This document shows, in pieces, positions 44,300 through 52,480 of a stretch of DNA of 64,000 bases. This DNA comes from Pseudomonas sp. Leaf58. Lineage in GTDB: Bacteria; Pseudomonadota; Gammaproteobacteria; Pseudomonadales; Pseudomonadaceae. Within the stretch, counting starts at the first letter, position 1; every line of letters begins with the position of its first letter. The translations under genes were made by a program, and so were the position numbers. The notes below the pieces were generated by a model. The model did not search any database, was not told where the DNA came from, and saw nothing but the letters and a program-made list of their open reading frames with translations. The DNA lies in assembly GCF_003627215.1 (NCBI RefSeq), contig NZ_CP032678.1:248001-312000 (forward strand). The letters run 5' to 3'.

Positions 44300-44833
44300 T
44301 CATCCGCTGGCGCTGAGCATGGCCACGATCAACGCGATGATCGTGTCCTTCTGCTCCGGGCTGGACTGGGCGACCATCAGCGTGAGCGAGGTCAAGGCCA
44401 TGGGGCTGATCAAGGCTTCACCACCGGTCTCAGGAGTGAGGCGCCCATTGAAGTCCAGGAATGCCACGAACAAAAATGCCGCCGAGCGCTTGTTGCCATC
44501 CGAAAACGGGTGGTTTTTGACGACAAAATACAGCAGGTGGGCGGCTTTGCTTTCGACTGTGGGATAGGCGGGCGAGCCAAATACCGACTGTTCAAGGTTG
44601 CCCAGGAGGGCGGCCAACTCCTGCCCCCGGTCACGGGCAAACAGTTCCGAGGCCTCGCCCTTTTCCATCAGAAATCGCTTGAGCTCATCCAGTTGCAATT
44701 GAGCCTGGTCAAGCGGTGGAAGCTCACCTGCAGATTGCCCTTCGACGTCTGGGAAGCGGTCGTCGTCATAGCGCTGCAGCCAGGTAAAGGTGTCTTCATA
44801 CTGGCGAATCAAAAGACCGCTGGGCAGGGACAT
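44300..44833 (-). CDS. Fic/DOC-family protein (putative AMP transferase)
   Basis: The product has 177 residues from ATG 44833, with AGGAG eight bases upstream. The Fic core is at about residues 95-130 with a full active-site motif H-P-F-S-D-G-N-K-R-S (HPFSDGNKRSAAFLF), preceded by the typical AYPTVESKAAHLLYFVVKN helix. The conserved His, Asp, Gly, Asn and Arg are all present, so transfer of AMP or another nucleotide moiety to a protein target is plausible. No inhibitory [ST]-x3-E-[GN] helix is seen in the protein itself. The gene is 11 bp downstream of the zinc-ribbon gene, which may be its partner. Confidence 0.87.
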   Translation of the reverse strand: MSLPSGLLIRQYEDTFTWLQRYDDDRFPDVEGQSAGELPPLDQAQLQLDELKRFLMEKGEASELFARDRGQELAALLGNLEQSVFGSPAYPTVESKAAHLLYFVVKNHPFSDGNKRSAAFLFVAFLDFNGRLTPETGGEALISPMALTSLTLMVAQSSPEQKDTIIALIVAMLSASG

Positions 44834-44844
44834 TGCGGTTACTC

Positions 44845-45438
44845 CTAACCATTTTCTGGAGTGAAGGTGGGGCTGAACTCAATAATGCCATAACCCATAC
44901 ACTCACCGTCGACCAATTTCAGAAAAGTGCCTGATTGACCCGGAGCAAAGAAAACGGTCGAGGTTGGCTCGATCAGCTGCCCCCAGCGGTAGTCGCCTGG
45001 GTCAATGCTGGATCCCGGCAATGGCCCGATCAACACGTTGGCCCAGCCAGGTGCGCCTTTCCAGCGTTCGATCTTGGCAATTTCACGGATTTCCAGCGCT
45101 TTTTTGAGGAGGTTGTCGGCCATGCGATCGAGCCCCTCGCTGGCGGCATAAATGGCGGCCCGCGCCGGAGACTCTTCTTTTACCGTGGGCGGCGCAGGAG
45201 TTTTACTTTTGCGACGGCGTTTGTCGGCTGCGCACTTCCAGCCCACCGGCAGGGAATCCCCATTGGCAATCAGCCAGTCGCGTTTGCTCGGCACATCGGC
45301 GACCGATGCGGTTTTCGCGCATTCTGGGCATACGGCGACATCATGCGGCTCGTACCAGAAGTTGGTGGGCTTGGTGCACAGGGCACAGGGTTCGCCTGGC
45401 ATGTACGATGGAAAATCATCCTTCACCACTTTGATCAT
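44845..45438 (-). CDS. Zinc-ribbon protein, first gene of the Fic operon
   Basis: The product has 197 residues from ATG 45438, with AGGAG upstream. CALC and CPEC at about residues 17-40 form a zinc ribbon. A basic stretch (ADKRRRKSKTP) and a helical region (SEGLDRMADNLLKKALEIREI) follow. The extreme C-terminus reads TFTPENG, which by chance or not fits the [ST]-x3-E-[GN] inhibitory pattern of Fic antitoxins, though its Pro argues against a helix. The upstream dyad at 45464 overlaps its promoter. Function is unknown. Confidence 0.65.
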   Translation of the reverse strand: MIKVVKDDFPSYMPGEPCALCTKPTNFWYEPHDVAVCPECAKTASVADVPSKRDWLIANGDSLPVGWKCAADKRRRKSKTPAPPTVKEESPARAAIYAASEGLDRMADNLLKKALEIREIAKIERWKGAPGWANVLIGPLPGSSIDPGDYRWGQLIEPTSTVFFAPGQSGTFLKLVDGECMGYGIIEFSPTFTPENG

Positions 45439-45463
45439 GATGGTCGCTCCTGGCCAGTTATTG

Positions 45464-45505
45464 ATTGCCATTATGGCAACGAAATGGTGAAGGTCAAGCC
45501 TTTAT
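45464..45505 (-). promoter_or_regulatory. Promoter and dyad operator of the zinc-ribbon/Fic operon
   Basis: The dyad ATTGCCA-TTA-TGGCAAC (45464-45480) is the mirror match of the one at 36535. On the minus strand a -35 box TTGACC lies upstream at about 45494-45499, and the dyad covers the matching -10 region (ATAATG). Confidence 0.55.
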
Positions 45506-45602
45506 CAATAAATTGGCCAAGGGGCAGTTGGTTGAGCGATGCCGCGAAAGGTTATAGGTTGATGGCGGGAGAGGGGGACGTAAAGGTCAGCCCCTTCAAA
45601 AT

Positions 45603-45626
45603 AAAAAAGGCCCTAGGGTAGGGCCT
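45603..45626 (-). terminator. Rho-independent terminator behind the giant Ig-like gene
   Basis: On the minus strand an 8-bp stem (AGGCCCTA with TAGGGCCT, 45608-45626, 3-base loop) is followed by a run of T (45603-45608 read in reverse), 19 bp after the stop at 45645. Confidence 0.85.
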
Positions 45627-45644
45627 GTTGGCATCAGCAGACAA

Positions 45645-48600
45645 TCATTCGGGGCTGGCTAGCACTTGGCTGATGGGCGCCCCCATGCGAATCCTGTTGT
45701 TGCCACGCGGCATAGGAATCAGCTTGAGGTCAATATTCTGATCAACATACAGGCCGTTCTGGTCAATGGCTCGAATGAGCACTGATGTATCGCTAGCACC
45801 TGTTGTCTGGAACCTCATCCGCGCCCCCTCCAGGGTGACCACCCCGTGACCGGGCTGGCGGATTACCTCGAACACATGCGAGTCCCAGCGGTTAGGATCA
45901 GTGACGGTCAAGGTTGCTGCACCACCGATGCCGACATACGCCTTGACCTCATCCGGCGAGATGCTGAGGGGCGGGAGATTGTACTGATCGACCTTGACCA
46001 CCCCGTTGCCTTCAATGGCCAAGCCAGCCTCGTCAGTGGCGGTGAATTTGAAGCTGTCGTCGCCATAGAAGCCTGGGGCTGGCGCGTAAGCCAACCGGTC
46101 ACCCAGCACCACGATTATGCCGTTCTGCGGTGCTTGAGTGACAGCATAGCTGTGACTGTCCCAGAGATTGCGATCCTGCACGGTTGGGACAACTGGGTCG
46201 CTCAGCTTCCCCTCACGCCCCTGAATCACCACGGAGGTAAAGGTGGGGGCGTAGTTGTATTTCTCGACCAACACGTGCGCAGCACCCTCTACAGCCATGC
46301 CCGAGGCATCGAGCACCTTGTAGGTGAACCCGTCGCTGCCGACATAGCCTTCAGCAGGGGTGTAGGTGAAACCCGATGCGGTCGGCACGACACTGCCATG
46401 CTCAGGGTCTGAGAGCACGGAATAGGTTTTGCTCTGCCAGGCATCTGGATGGCTGTCCGCTGGCGTGACAGTCGCCTGGGAGCCCTCATTGATCTTGAAC
46501 TCCAGCGACGTTGTCACATCTGGATTAATCACCTGAATGGTCGATTGGCCTTGTTCAAGGGTTAGCTTGGTGCCCGAGGCATCGAACACACTGGCCGTCC
46601 AGCGAATTGACTGTTCGCCAGCGCGAGGCAGTTTTCCGGTCAGTTCCAAGGGATCAAGGGATTTGGTTTTGAGGCCCTCTGGTACGGCGGTTAATTGGAT
46701 CAAGCATGTGAGTGACGTGCCCGCCACACCTGCCTCCCTGGCAATGGCCTCATCCCCCGTAATTCTGCACCTCGGGCCTGTCAGCTGAGACATTGTCACC
46801 GAAACCAGGTCGATCGCCCGCGTGACGGGCTTGCCTTGCAGTGACTGGGAGAAGGTGGCCGAGGCGACGGTCGACTGGACATCCAGGAACTGCTCGCTAC
46901 TGGTCAGCAGCACCTTCTCCGTGCCTTTGTTGTAGAGGGAGAGGGAATAGCCGATTTTTTGCCGACCGACATCCAGGGCTCGACCGGTCAAATGCGTCAT
47001 GGGATGAAGCGTGCCTGCCACATCCGTCTGCTTGAGCCCACGTGGGATGCTTGTCCATTCCAGCAGGCAGACTGGCGCCAGGATCGGGTCAGCGGACTTG
47101 GCCACTTCGGGGGAGGTCGTCACTTGGCAAGTATTGCCGGCTGCTTGTTCAAGCGTGGCACTGACAGTGGTCATTGCCTGCACGGGTTTGTCATCGTTGA
47201 CGGCCAGTGACACTGTGGGAAGCCAGGTCGTGATGTTTGCGTACACCACGGGGGAGTTGGGGGCCGAGGTGGAGATGATCAGGCTATTGCTCCCGACCGC
47301 GCCCGGTGTGACAGGCACTACAGGGATGGATATCTTACCACCGGTGCTGGTGAAATTCAGCTGACCCAGCATCACCGTTGACCCAGGGTTCACGGTGAAA
47401 CCCGAAATGCGCAGGGGGGTGACCGCATCCGAGCGCACGGTGGCGAGCAGATCATAGACTCCAGATACGGGCGTGCCATCAGCAAGCTTCAGCTGCTGAC
47501 TGTTGATCAGCACAGAGCCATCTTTTCGTTTGAATTCCGTGGGTACCGCAGGAATGTTGATCAGGCCTTTGTCATGATCGATGATACCTGCCATCGGCGG
47601 GCCATACAAGAACGTCGTTGCTCCGGTACCTGTGTTTTTCTGGGCGTCCTGCGCGGTGACTGTCAGCGTGTAGGTTTCCCCAGCTGCCAATGATGGGAAG
47701 AGGATAGGGTATTCAAGGCCGTAGGTGGTCGCGTTGATTTTTCGGTACGACAGGGCGATCGACTCATTGGCGGGCCCACCTGTCAAATTCACCGACACAA
47801 TCTTCGGCGCGGGATCCTTGTCATCGGTAACCGTGAAGCTGATTTTGTCCAGGGTGTCGATGGTTTCGCTGGCACCTTTGCTGACAGCAATGACTGGGCT
47901 TTTGCGGTCGCTCTCAACGGTGAACAATGGAATTCTGGAGACTGCGCCCAGGTTTTCACTGGCAGCGCCTACGATCTCCTGGGTGCCCTCCGGGAGGGTT
48001 TTCAGGTCAAACTCATACTCGAAATTCCCGCCATTGGATGAGGTCAGTTTTTTGGTAACGGGGAGTTGGGCACCAGATTTGTTCTCGATCCACGCTGTTT
48101 TATGTGCAAGGTAGTTGTTGTAGTCCCCTTGATGCGGCTGTTGCACCTTGAGTGTCAGGATCATTTCGGCGGCATTGTAGGTGTAACTCAGAACGGGGTA
48201 ATACAGATCGTTCCACCAGACGTTTGCCCACTGCCCAGAAGCACTCAAAGCCCCGTCAGCACTTTTCAGTACCGCCTGGTTATGCATGTAGCCCGTAGTG
48301 CCTTTGGCCAGTGTAGTGTCAATGGCGATTTCGCACTGGGTCTGCCCCGCAGGGATGGTGCAGGTGCCCAGATGGGTCGCCACCTGGGCGAACGGACGAG
48401 CTTCGACAGTGTATCTGACCTTGGTAACTTTGATCGGAAGCTCCTCGGGCCTCACGATTCTTCCAGAATAATTCATCCAGCCTTTGTCACTGAAATAGTA
48501 TTCCACCAATTTTATCACAGGCGTTTTCGGGGCATTGGGGTGAAGCACCAGGTCATACCGAATGGTGCCTTGAGAGCCCCATTCGCCATAATTAAAAAAG

Positions 48601-49694
48601 CGTATGTAGTTGGTGTCTTCGGCCCGAAACGGTAACGATCCTACCAAGTAAACGAAAGTGTCATCTGTGCCAACAACCGTGTTTTCGCCGAAGCTGTTTT
48701 GAAACCTCAACCCACCCAGACGGTAGTCGTTCCAGTTGGTTTTCGGAATCTTCCAGGCCAGCCGAATCGGGTTGGTTTTCACCGCATAGCCTGGCACATA
48801 AGGCACGAAGCCTTTCAGCCCTGGTGCAAGGGTAGCGGTGTTATCAGGATCATAGACGGCGAATGGCTCGGTCGGCGCGTTGCCAATGTTGTCAAACATG
48901 ACCTTCTGCCGGTTGGTCGCAGTGACGTTGCCGGCCTTGTCTGTGATGACAAAATCAACGCCAAACACCTCATCAAGGTCGGAGTTGGGAAAGAAATTTG
49001 TACGGTACTGAATCGACGCTGTTTTAGTGTCTTCGGAAAACAGCACGTTTTGCGCCTTGTAGAGCTCGCCTGTCGCCCGATATACCCTCGCCGTGACATT
49101 GCTGATCCCAGAAGTGTCAGAAAAGCCACTCAAAACAAAGGTTGAGTAGGTTGCAGCATCGGCAGCCGCCAGCCCAAGCTTCCACACATCTCCAGTCAGA
49201 ACAGGGGTGCCCCAGGTATACGGTCGTGGCGCGAAGGTGCCGGCCACCGGGCCTTTTGTATCGATCACCAGGCTGTTGTTGTCGCTCTGGACAATAGCGC
49301 CCGTGCTCGACAAGATATCTGTGCGAACCGAGTACTTCCCATCCGCCAGCTTTGGGCTCAGAAATTCTTCGCCGTAGTAGCTCTTGCCGTTGTAGGTGAT
49401 GACGTCGTTGGCCCCCAAGACCCTAGTGCTTTCCTTGATAAAAGTGGGTGCCGAAGAACCATTGGGGGTGACGGTTACGCGAAGTTTACGGTCAATCCCG
49501 CCGCTGACCATGAAAGACACCGTGGACGCTGGATTGATAAATCCGACTCCAGGCTCGGTTGCGACCTGCTCGCCCGTGCCGGTGGTGTAGCTGTACCTGA
49601 CCAGGTCGGCATAGGCATTGTCGACTGACAGCAGTGGTAGCCCCAAAATAATGCCCAATACTCCCCAGGCACATTTTCTGCACGTCCTCTTCAT
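45645..49694 (-). CDS. Very large exported Ig-like repeat protein
   Basis: The product has 1349 residues from ATG 49694 (AGGTGA upstream; ATG 49712 is an alternative). A signal peptide is clear (KRTCRK, hydrophobic core VLGIILGLPLL, then NAYA-D as cleavage site). The body is beta-rich with Ig-like modules (TDKAGNVTATNRQKVMFDN, SFTVTDDKDPAP). The C-terminal 280 residues hold three cadherin-like repeats with the pattern D-x-x-x-W-[DQ]-S-[HK]-x-[YF]-x-V...P-x-H-G-x-V...Y-x-P-x-x-G-[FY]-x-G-x-D-x-F...D-x-x-G-[LM]. The size and layout recall the large Ig-like (RSP/DUF4165-type) proteins of IncHI plasmids, which aid conjugation; this is an inference. It is monocistronic with its own terminator. Confidence 0.85.
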   Translation of the reverse strand: MKRTCRKCAWGVLGIILGLPLLSVDNAYADLVRYSYTTGTGEQVATEPGVGFINPASTVSFMVSGGIDRKLRVTVTPNGSSAPTFIKESTRVLGANDVITYNGKSYYGEEFLSPKLADGKYSVRTDILSSTGAIVQSDNNSLVIDTKGPVAGTFAPRPYTWGTPVLTGDVWKLGLAAADAATYSTFVLSGFSDTSGISNVTARVYRATGELYKAQNVLFSEDTKTASIQYRTNFFPNSDLDEVFGVDFVITDKAGNVTATNRQKVMFDNIGNAPTEPFAVYDPDNTATLAPGLKGFVPYVPGYAVKTNPIRLAWKIPKTNWNDYRLGGLRFQNSFGENTVVGTDDTFVYLVGSLPFRAEDTNYIRFFNYGEWGSQGTIRYDLVLHPNAPKTPVIKLVEYYFSDKGWMNYSGRIVRPEELPIKVTKVRYTVEARPFAQVATHLGTCTIPAGQTQCEIAIDTTLAKGTTGYMHNQAVLKSADGALSASGQWANVWWNDLYYPVLSYTYNAAEMILTLKVQQPHQGDYNNYLAHKTAWIENKSGAQLPVTKKLTSSNGGNFEYEFDLKTLPEGTQEIVGAASENLGAVSRIPLFTVESDRKSPVIAVSKGASETIDTLDKISFTVTDDKDPAPKIVSVNLTGGPANESIALSYRKINATTYGLEYPILFPSLAAGETYTLTVTAQDAQKNTGTGATTFLYGPPMAGIIDHDKGLINIPAVPTEFKRKDGSVLINSQQLKLADGTPVSGVYDLLATVRSDAVTPLRISGFTVNPGSTVMLGQLNFTSTGGKISIPVVPVTPGAVGSNSLIISTSAPNSPVVYANITTWLPTVSLAVNDDKPVQAMTTVSATLEQAAGNTCQVTTSPEVAKSADPILAPVCLLEWTSIPRGLKQTDVAGTLHPMTHLTGRALDVGRQKIGYSLSLYNKGTEKVLLTSSEQFLDVQSTVASATFSQSLQGKPVTRAIDLVSVTMSQLTGPRCRITGDEAIAREAGVAGTSLTCLIQLTAVPEGLKTKSLDPLELTGKLPRAGEQSIRWTASVFDASGTKLTLEQGQSTIQVINPDVTTSLEFKINEGSQATVTPADSHPDAWQSKTYSVLSDPEHGSVVPTASGFTYTPAEGYVGSDGFTYKVLDASGMAVEGAAHVLVEKYNYAPTFTSVVIQGREGKLSDPVVPTVQDRNLWDSHSYAVTQAPQNGIIVVLGDRLAYAPAPGFYGDDSFKFTATDEAGLAIEGNGVVKVDQYNLPPLSISPDEVKAYVGIGGAATLTVTDPNRWDSHVFEVIRQPGHGVVTLEGARMRFQTTGASDTSVLIRAIDQNGLYVDQNIDLKLIPMPRGNNRIRMGAPISQVLASPE

Positions 49695-50015
49695 CCTATC
49701 ACCTACACTCATCAGAACCCCCTTCGCGCTCTACCCTCTTTGGGTAAGGCCAACCTGAATTTCCCGACAGCGGATCGCATCGGATCGTCGCGTCAAATTA
49801 CATGCATCTTTTAGCCTTTAGCTACATATTGAGTTTTTCATGGATCCATTCCAAAGTCCATTGGGGTTTAGCTCTACACCCGAATTGAGCTTGCCCATCT
49901 TTCAATCGTGGGGCCTGAAGAACAGCCAACGAGATTTCTGTGGTACCAATCCACACTGGAAATCCAGATGTGATTGACCTATATTGACTGCAATTTTGAC
50001 TAGAGAGTATTGCAG

Positions 50016-50525
50016 ATGACGCCGGGGGAGTTCGAGACATTTGTGCGTGACAGGGCCTCCTTGGGCTGGAGTCGTCAGCGGGTGTGCCAAACCCTGGGAA
50101 TCACACCCGTTAAGCTCGCGCACCTCACCGAAGGCATGGATGACATCCCGTGGCCCAAGCCTTCGTGTGGAGCTGGGCATCGCCTGCACTACCAGTCTAT
50201 CAAGGGGCAATTCCCGCTCTATCTGCAGCGCAATATCGAGAAAGCCCTGGCCGCCAACGCCAAAAAATATCCTCAGTACACCCTATGTGGAGTGCAGGGA
50301 TCCGTGCGCGAACTGTTCGTGGCCTGGAGTGACTACATTGACGTTTCTCTGTGTACAGTGCGGCGAAGGCTGGCTGCCGGAAAAAGTCTTTATGATGCCC
50401 TGTTTCTCCCGGCCACCCCGGCTAACAGTCGAAATCAGGGGAGAAGGAAAATCCCGACCTATCGCAAGCTGCGCAGAACCCGTCCCAAGCAGGCGGCCAT
50501 AGCGCAAATCAACAACCCCATATGA
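50016..50525 (+). CDS. Hypothetical protein
   Basis: The product has 169 residues from ATG 50016. An N-terminal stretch (FVRDRASLGWSRQRVCQTLGI) could be a helix-turn-helix-like element, and the C-terminus is strongly basic (RRKIPTYRKLRRTRPKQ), so nucleic-acid binding is possible. Upstream, three TTGAC sequences lie 10-12 bp apart (49974, 49984, 49996). The remaining 280 bp to the divergent Ig-like gene hold no other gene. It is followed after 7 bp by the next small gene. Confidence 0.55.
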   Translation: MTPGEFETFVRDRASLGWSRQRVCQTLGITPVKLAHLTEGMDDIPWPKPSCGAGHRLHYQSIKGQFPLYLQRNIEKALAANAKKYPQYTLCGVQGSVRELFVAWSDYIDVSLCTVRRRLAAGKSLYDALFLPATPANSRNQGRRKIPTYRKLRRTRPKQAAIAQINNPI

Positions 50526-50532
50526 GGCAGTC

Positions 50533-50862
50533 ATGAGACCTATCACCATCACCAAGTACGCGCAGGGCCTTAGGGCTCCGCAAGGGGTCTGGACAGACGC
50601 CGATGACCCGAACTTCCAGCGCTGCGTTTTCGGCGGACAGGAGATGCTACTGGTCAGTGTTGGCGATGCCGACCTGACCTATGATCTGGTGTTCATGTCG
50701 TTCAAAATGGCTGGTTTCCACAGTCTGGAGGTGGCCAAAGAGAGCGCTCAGGCGTTTGCCTTGAAAGTGCTCAAACTGGTTACGGAAAGCGCTGCCACCC
50801 TGGAGCCAATCCAGTTCTCTGTTGAACGCGCCCTGGATCCTTCAGCTCCATTTCCCGGATAA
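50533..50862 (+). CDS. Small hypothetical protein
   Basis: The product has 109 residues from ATG 50533, 7 bp after the previous stop, so the two form an operon. The centre reads MLLVSVGDADLTYDLVFMSFKMAGFHSLEV in beta-alpha style (segments MLLVSVGDADLTYD and FKMAGFHSLEV). No family is recognised. A bidirectional terminator follows at 50936-50958. Confidence 0.6.
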   Translation: MRPITITKYAQGLRAPQGVWTDADDPNFQRCVFGGQEMLLVSVGDADLTYDLVFMSFKMAGFHSLEVAKESAQAFALKVLKLVTESAATLEPIQFSVERALDPSAPFPG

Positions 50863-50935
50863 CCCTTACCTGCGGATGAGCCATCGCGGGAATTCATGCC
50901 AGCTTGCAGCTCCCCACATTTCTGGTGACCCAAGA

Positions 50936-50958
50936 AAAGGCCCGCAACGCGGGCCTTT
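50936..50958. terminator. Bidirectional rho-independent terminator
   Basis: A perfect 10-bp stem (AAAGGCCCGC, 50936-50945, with GCGGGCCTTT, 50949-50958) and 3-base loop lie between convergent genes, 73 bp after the plus-strand stop and 26 bp after the minus-strand stop. Confidence 0.8.
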
Positions 50959-50984
50959 GTCCCCCAGCTACAATTACCTGCCTG

Positions 50985-51536
50985 TTACTGAACTGCCCAC
51001 TGCTGGGCAAAGGTCTGGGCCAAACTTGCATTCTGCTCTGCAGTGTTCTTGCTCGACCACACAAGACCGGTGGCCACAGTGACGGCCTCCAGATCCGGGT
51101 AGCGTGGTTCGCCGTCCACCACGGTCTCTTGGCGCCAGATGTCCGGAAGGTGCGAATATTGTCGTCTTTGGCCCGATGCTTCGGCATTCGCCAGCTGGTC
51201 AGCCTCGGTTTCAATACAGGGTCTGCGAGTGATCGTCGTGACCAGGTGGATTTCCAGCGTGCTCTCAGGGGTAACGCCATACTCCTGGGCGAGCAGCTCG
51301 GCTCGGTGGGCCTCGTTACGCGTAAAGGAGGTCAGGTAGCCGTAATAGTCATTGGTTACGGGGCCCTGGCGAACGACTTTCCCGCCGTGCATGAAGAGAA
51401 GGGCAGTTTCGCTTTCCTGCACCCAGATTACTTCACGCTCAAACGACGCTCTTTGACCGGCGCCGCCCACTTCCACGAACTGCACGAATTTTTCGGTGGT
51501 CTTGCTTGTTGGACATTCAGTGCGAAATTGCGACAT
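50985..51536 (-). CDS. Hypothetical protein
   Basis: The product has 183 residues from ATG 51536, with GGGAG nine bases upstream. It has a beta-rich first half (FVQFVEVGGAGQRASFEREVI, read as two strands) and a mixed second half ending in QNASLAQTFAQQWAVQ. No signal peptide or known motif is seen. It converges on 50533-50862 at the shared terminator. Confidence 0.6.
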   Translation of the reverse strand: MSQFRTECPTSKTTEKFVQFVEVGGAGQRASFEREVIWVQESETALLFMHGGKVVRQGPVTNDYYGYLTSFTRNEAHRAELLAQEYGVTPESTLEIHLVTTITRRPCIETEADQLANAEASGQRRQYSHLPDIWRQETVVDGEPRYPDLEAVTVATGLVWSSKNTAEQNASLAQTFAQQWAVQ

Positions 51537-51613
51537 AGTCGAACTCCCAGATTCTGCGCGCAATGGCAGGGGTAGATTAATCCTGAATGGCTTCACATCA
51601 CCGGCATGAGGCC

Positions 51614-51904
51614 CTATTTTTCCAACACTTCAGCTCGGGTGAAGTCGCCTTCCTTGAGCTCACTACTGAGCAAACTAGCCAGGTGATTGGCTGCGACCCT
51701 GATTGCCTCAACGTTTGGCGTCCAGAATTCGATCATCAGCCAATTACCTGAATCCCCCTGCTTGAAGGGCTTGCAAGGCTCAACCTGAGGATCCTTCATG
51801 GCCATCACCAGCAGGGTGCGCTGCTCTGGCTTGAGGTGAATGGCCTGAAATGACCAGGACTTATCGCCGTGGGGCGGCACCAGCCTGGTGACCAACTTCA
51901 GCAT
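51614..51904 (-). CDS. Small hypothetical protein
   Basis: The product has 96 residues from ATG 51904, with AAGGAG seven bases upstream. It has mixed alpha/beta composition (RTLLVMAMKDPQVEPCKPF, then VEAIRVAANHLASLLSSEL). It lies 77 bp before 50985-51536 on the same strand and 58 bp after the small membrane-protein gene. No family is recognised. Confidence 0.6.
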   Translation of the reverse strand: MLKLVTRLVPPHGDKSWSFQAIHLKPEQRTLLVMAMKDPQVEPCKPFKQGDSGNWLMIEFWTPNVEAIRVAANHLASLLSSELKEGDFTRAEVLEK

Positions 51905-51962
51905 GGTTCAATCTCCTTGAGCAGGTCAGATTGTTCATCGCTGATCACCGCTCTGCCGACAG

Positions 51963-52226
51963 TTAAACAGAGAACAGCCCGGCGAGCGCTAGCAGCATCC
52001 AGAAGGCGCAGACCACCGCGCTCAGCAGGCTTACGCGAAAGAAGGGCAGCATGAAGTCGACGATCGGCGATTGCACGCCGACCTCCATGGCCGTGGCAAC
52101 GATGCTGTTCCACTGGTGTAGGCAGCTATAACAGAGAAAGAGAAACGCACCGGCCACCAGCAGGTTGAGCACAATCAGCAACGTGATACGCGACACCGGC
52201 TCTTTCGATTTGATTGCAAAGGCCAT
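51963..52226 (-). CDS. Small inner-membrane protein with two helices
   Basis: The product has 87 residues from ATG 52226, with AAGGAG upstream. Two hydrophobic segments are clear: ITLLIVLNLLVAGAFLFLCY (about 15-34) and VSLLSAVVCAFWMLLALAGL (about 65-85), joined by a short loop. It is the first gene behind the promoter at 52245-52287 and may lead an operon with 51614 and 50985. Function is unknown. Confidence 0.7.
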   Translation of the reverse strand: MAFAIKSKEPVSRITLLIVLNLLVAGAFLFLCYSCLHQWNSIVATAMEVGVQSPIVDFMLPFFRVSLLSAVVCAFWMLLALAGLFSV

Positions 52227-52244
52227 GACAGGCTCCTTGGGCGT

Positions 52245-52287
52245 GTTGTCATTTTGGCAATATATGCGCCAAGCGCATTTCTGTCAA
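52245..52287 (-). promoter_or_regulatory. Consensus promoter with dyad operator at the start site
   Basis: On the minus strand TTGACA (52282-52287) and TATATT (52259-52264) are 17 bp apart. The operator-like dyad ATTGCCA-AAA-TGACAAC (52245-52261) begins within the -10 box and covers the transcription start. It drives the gene at 52226. Confidence 0.75.
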
Positions 52288-52480
52288 TAAATGCGAAACC
52301 CGAGTTGAAAATATTTCCGAATATGCTATTTTTCAATCACGGCCTGTCTCCGCCTGCAGCTTGCCCCATACCGGGATGGCAAAGGATGACGTTCACACCC
52401 TCCAATCGAATTTGGTCTTCTGCCAGCGATTGGGTAATGCAAGCGCCCTGTCTGAAGTTGCTGGCACCTGGAGCATCCGA

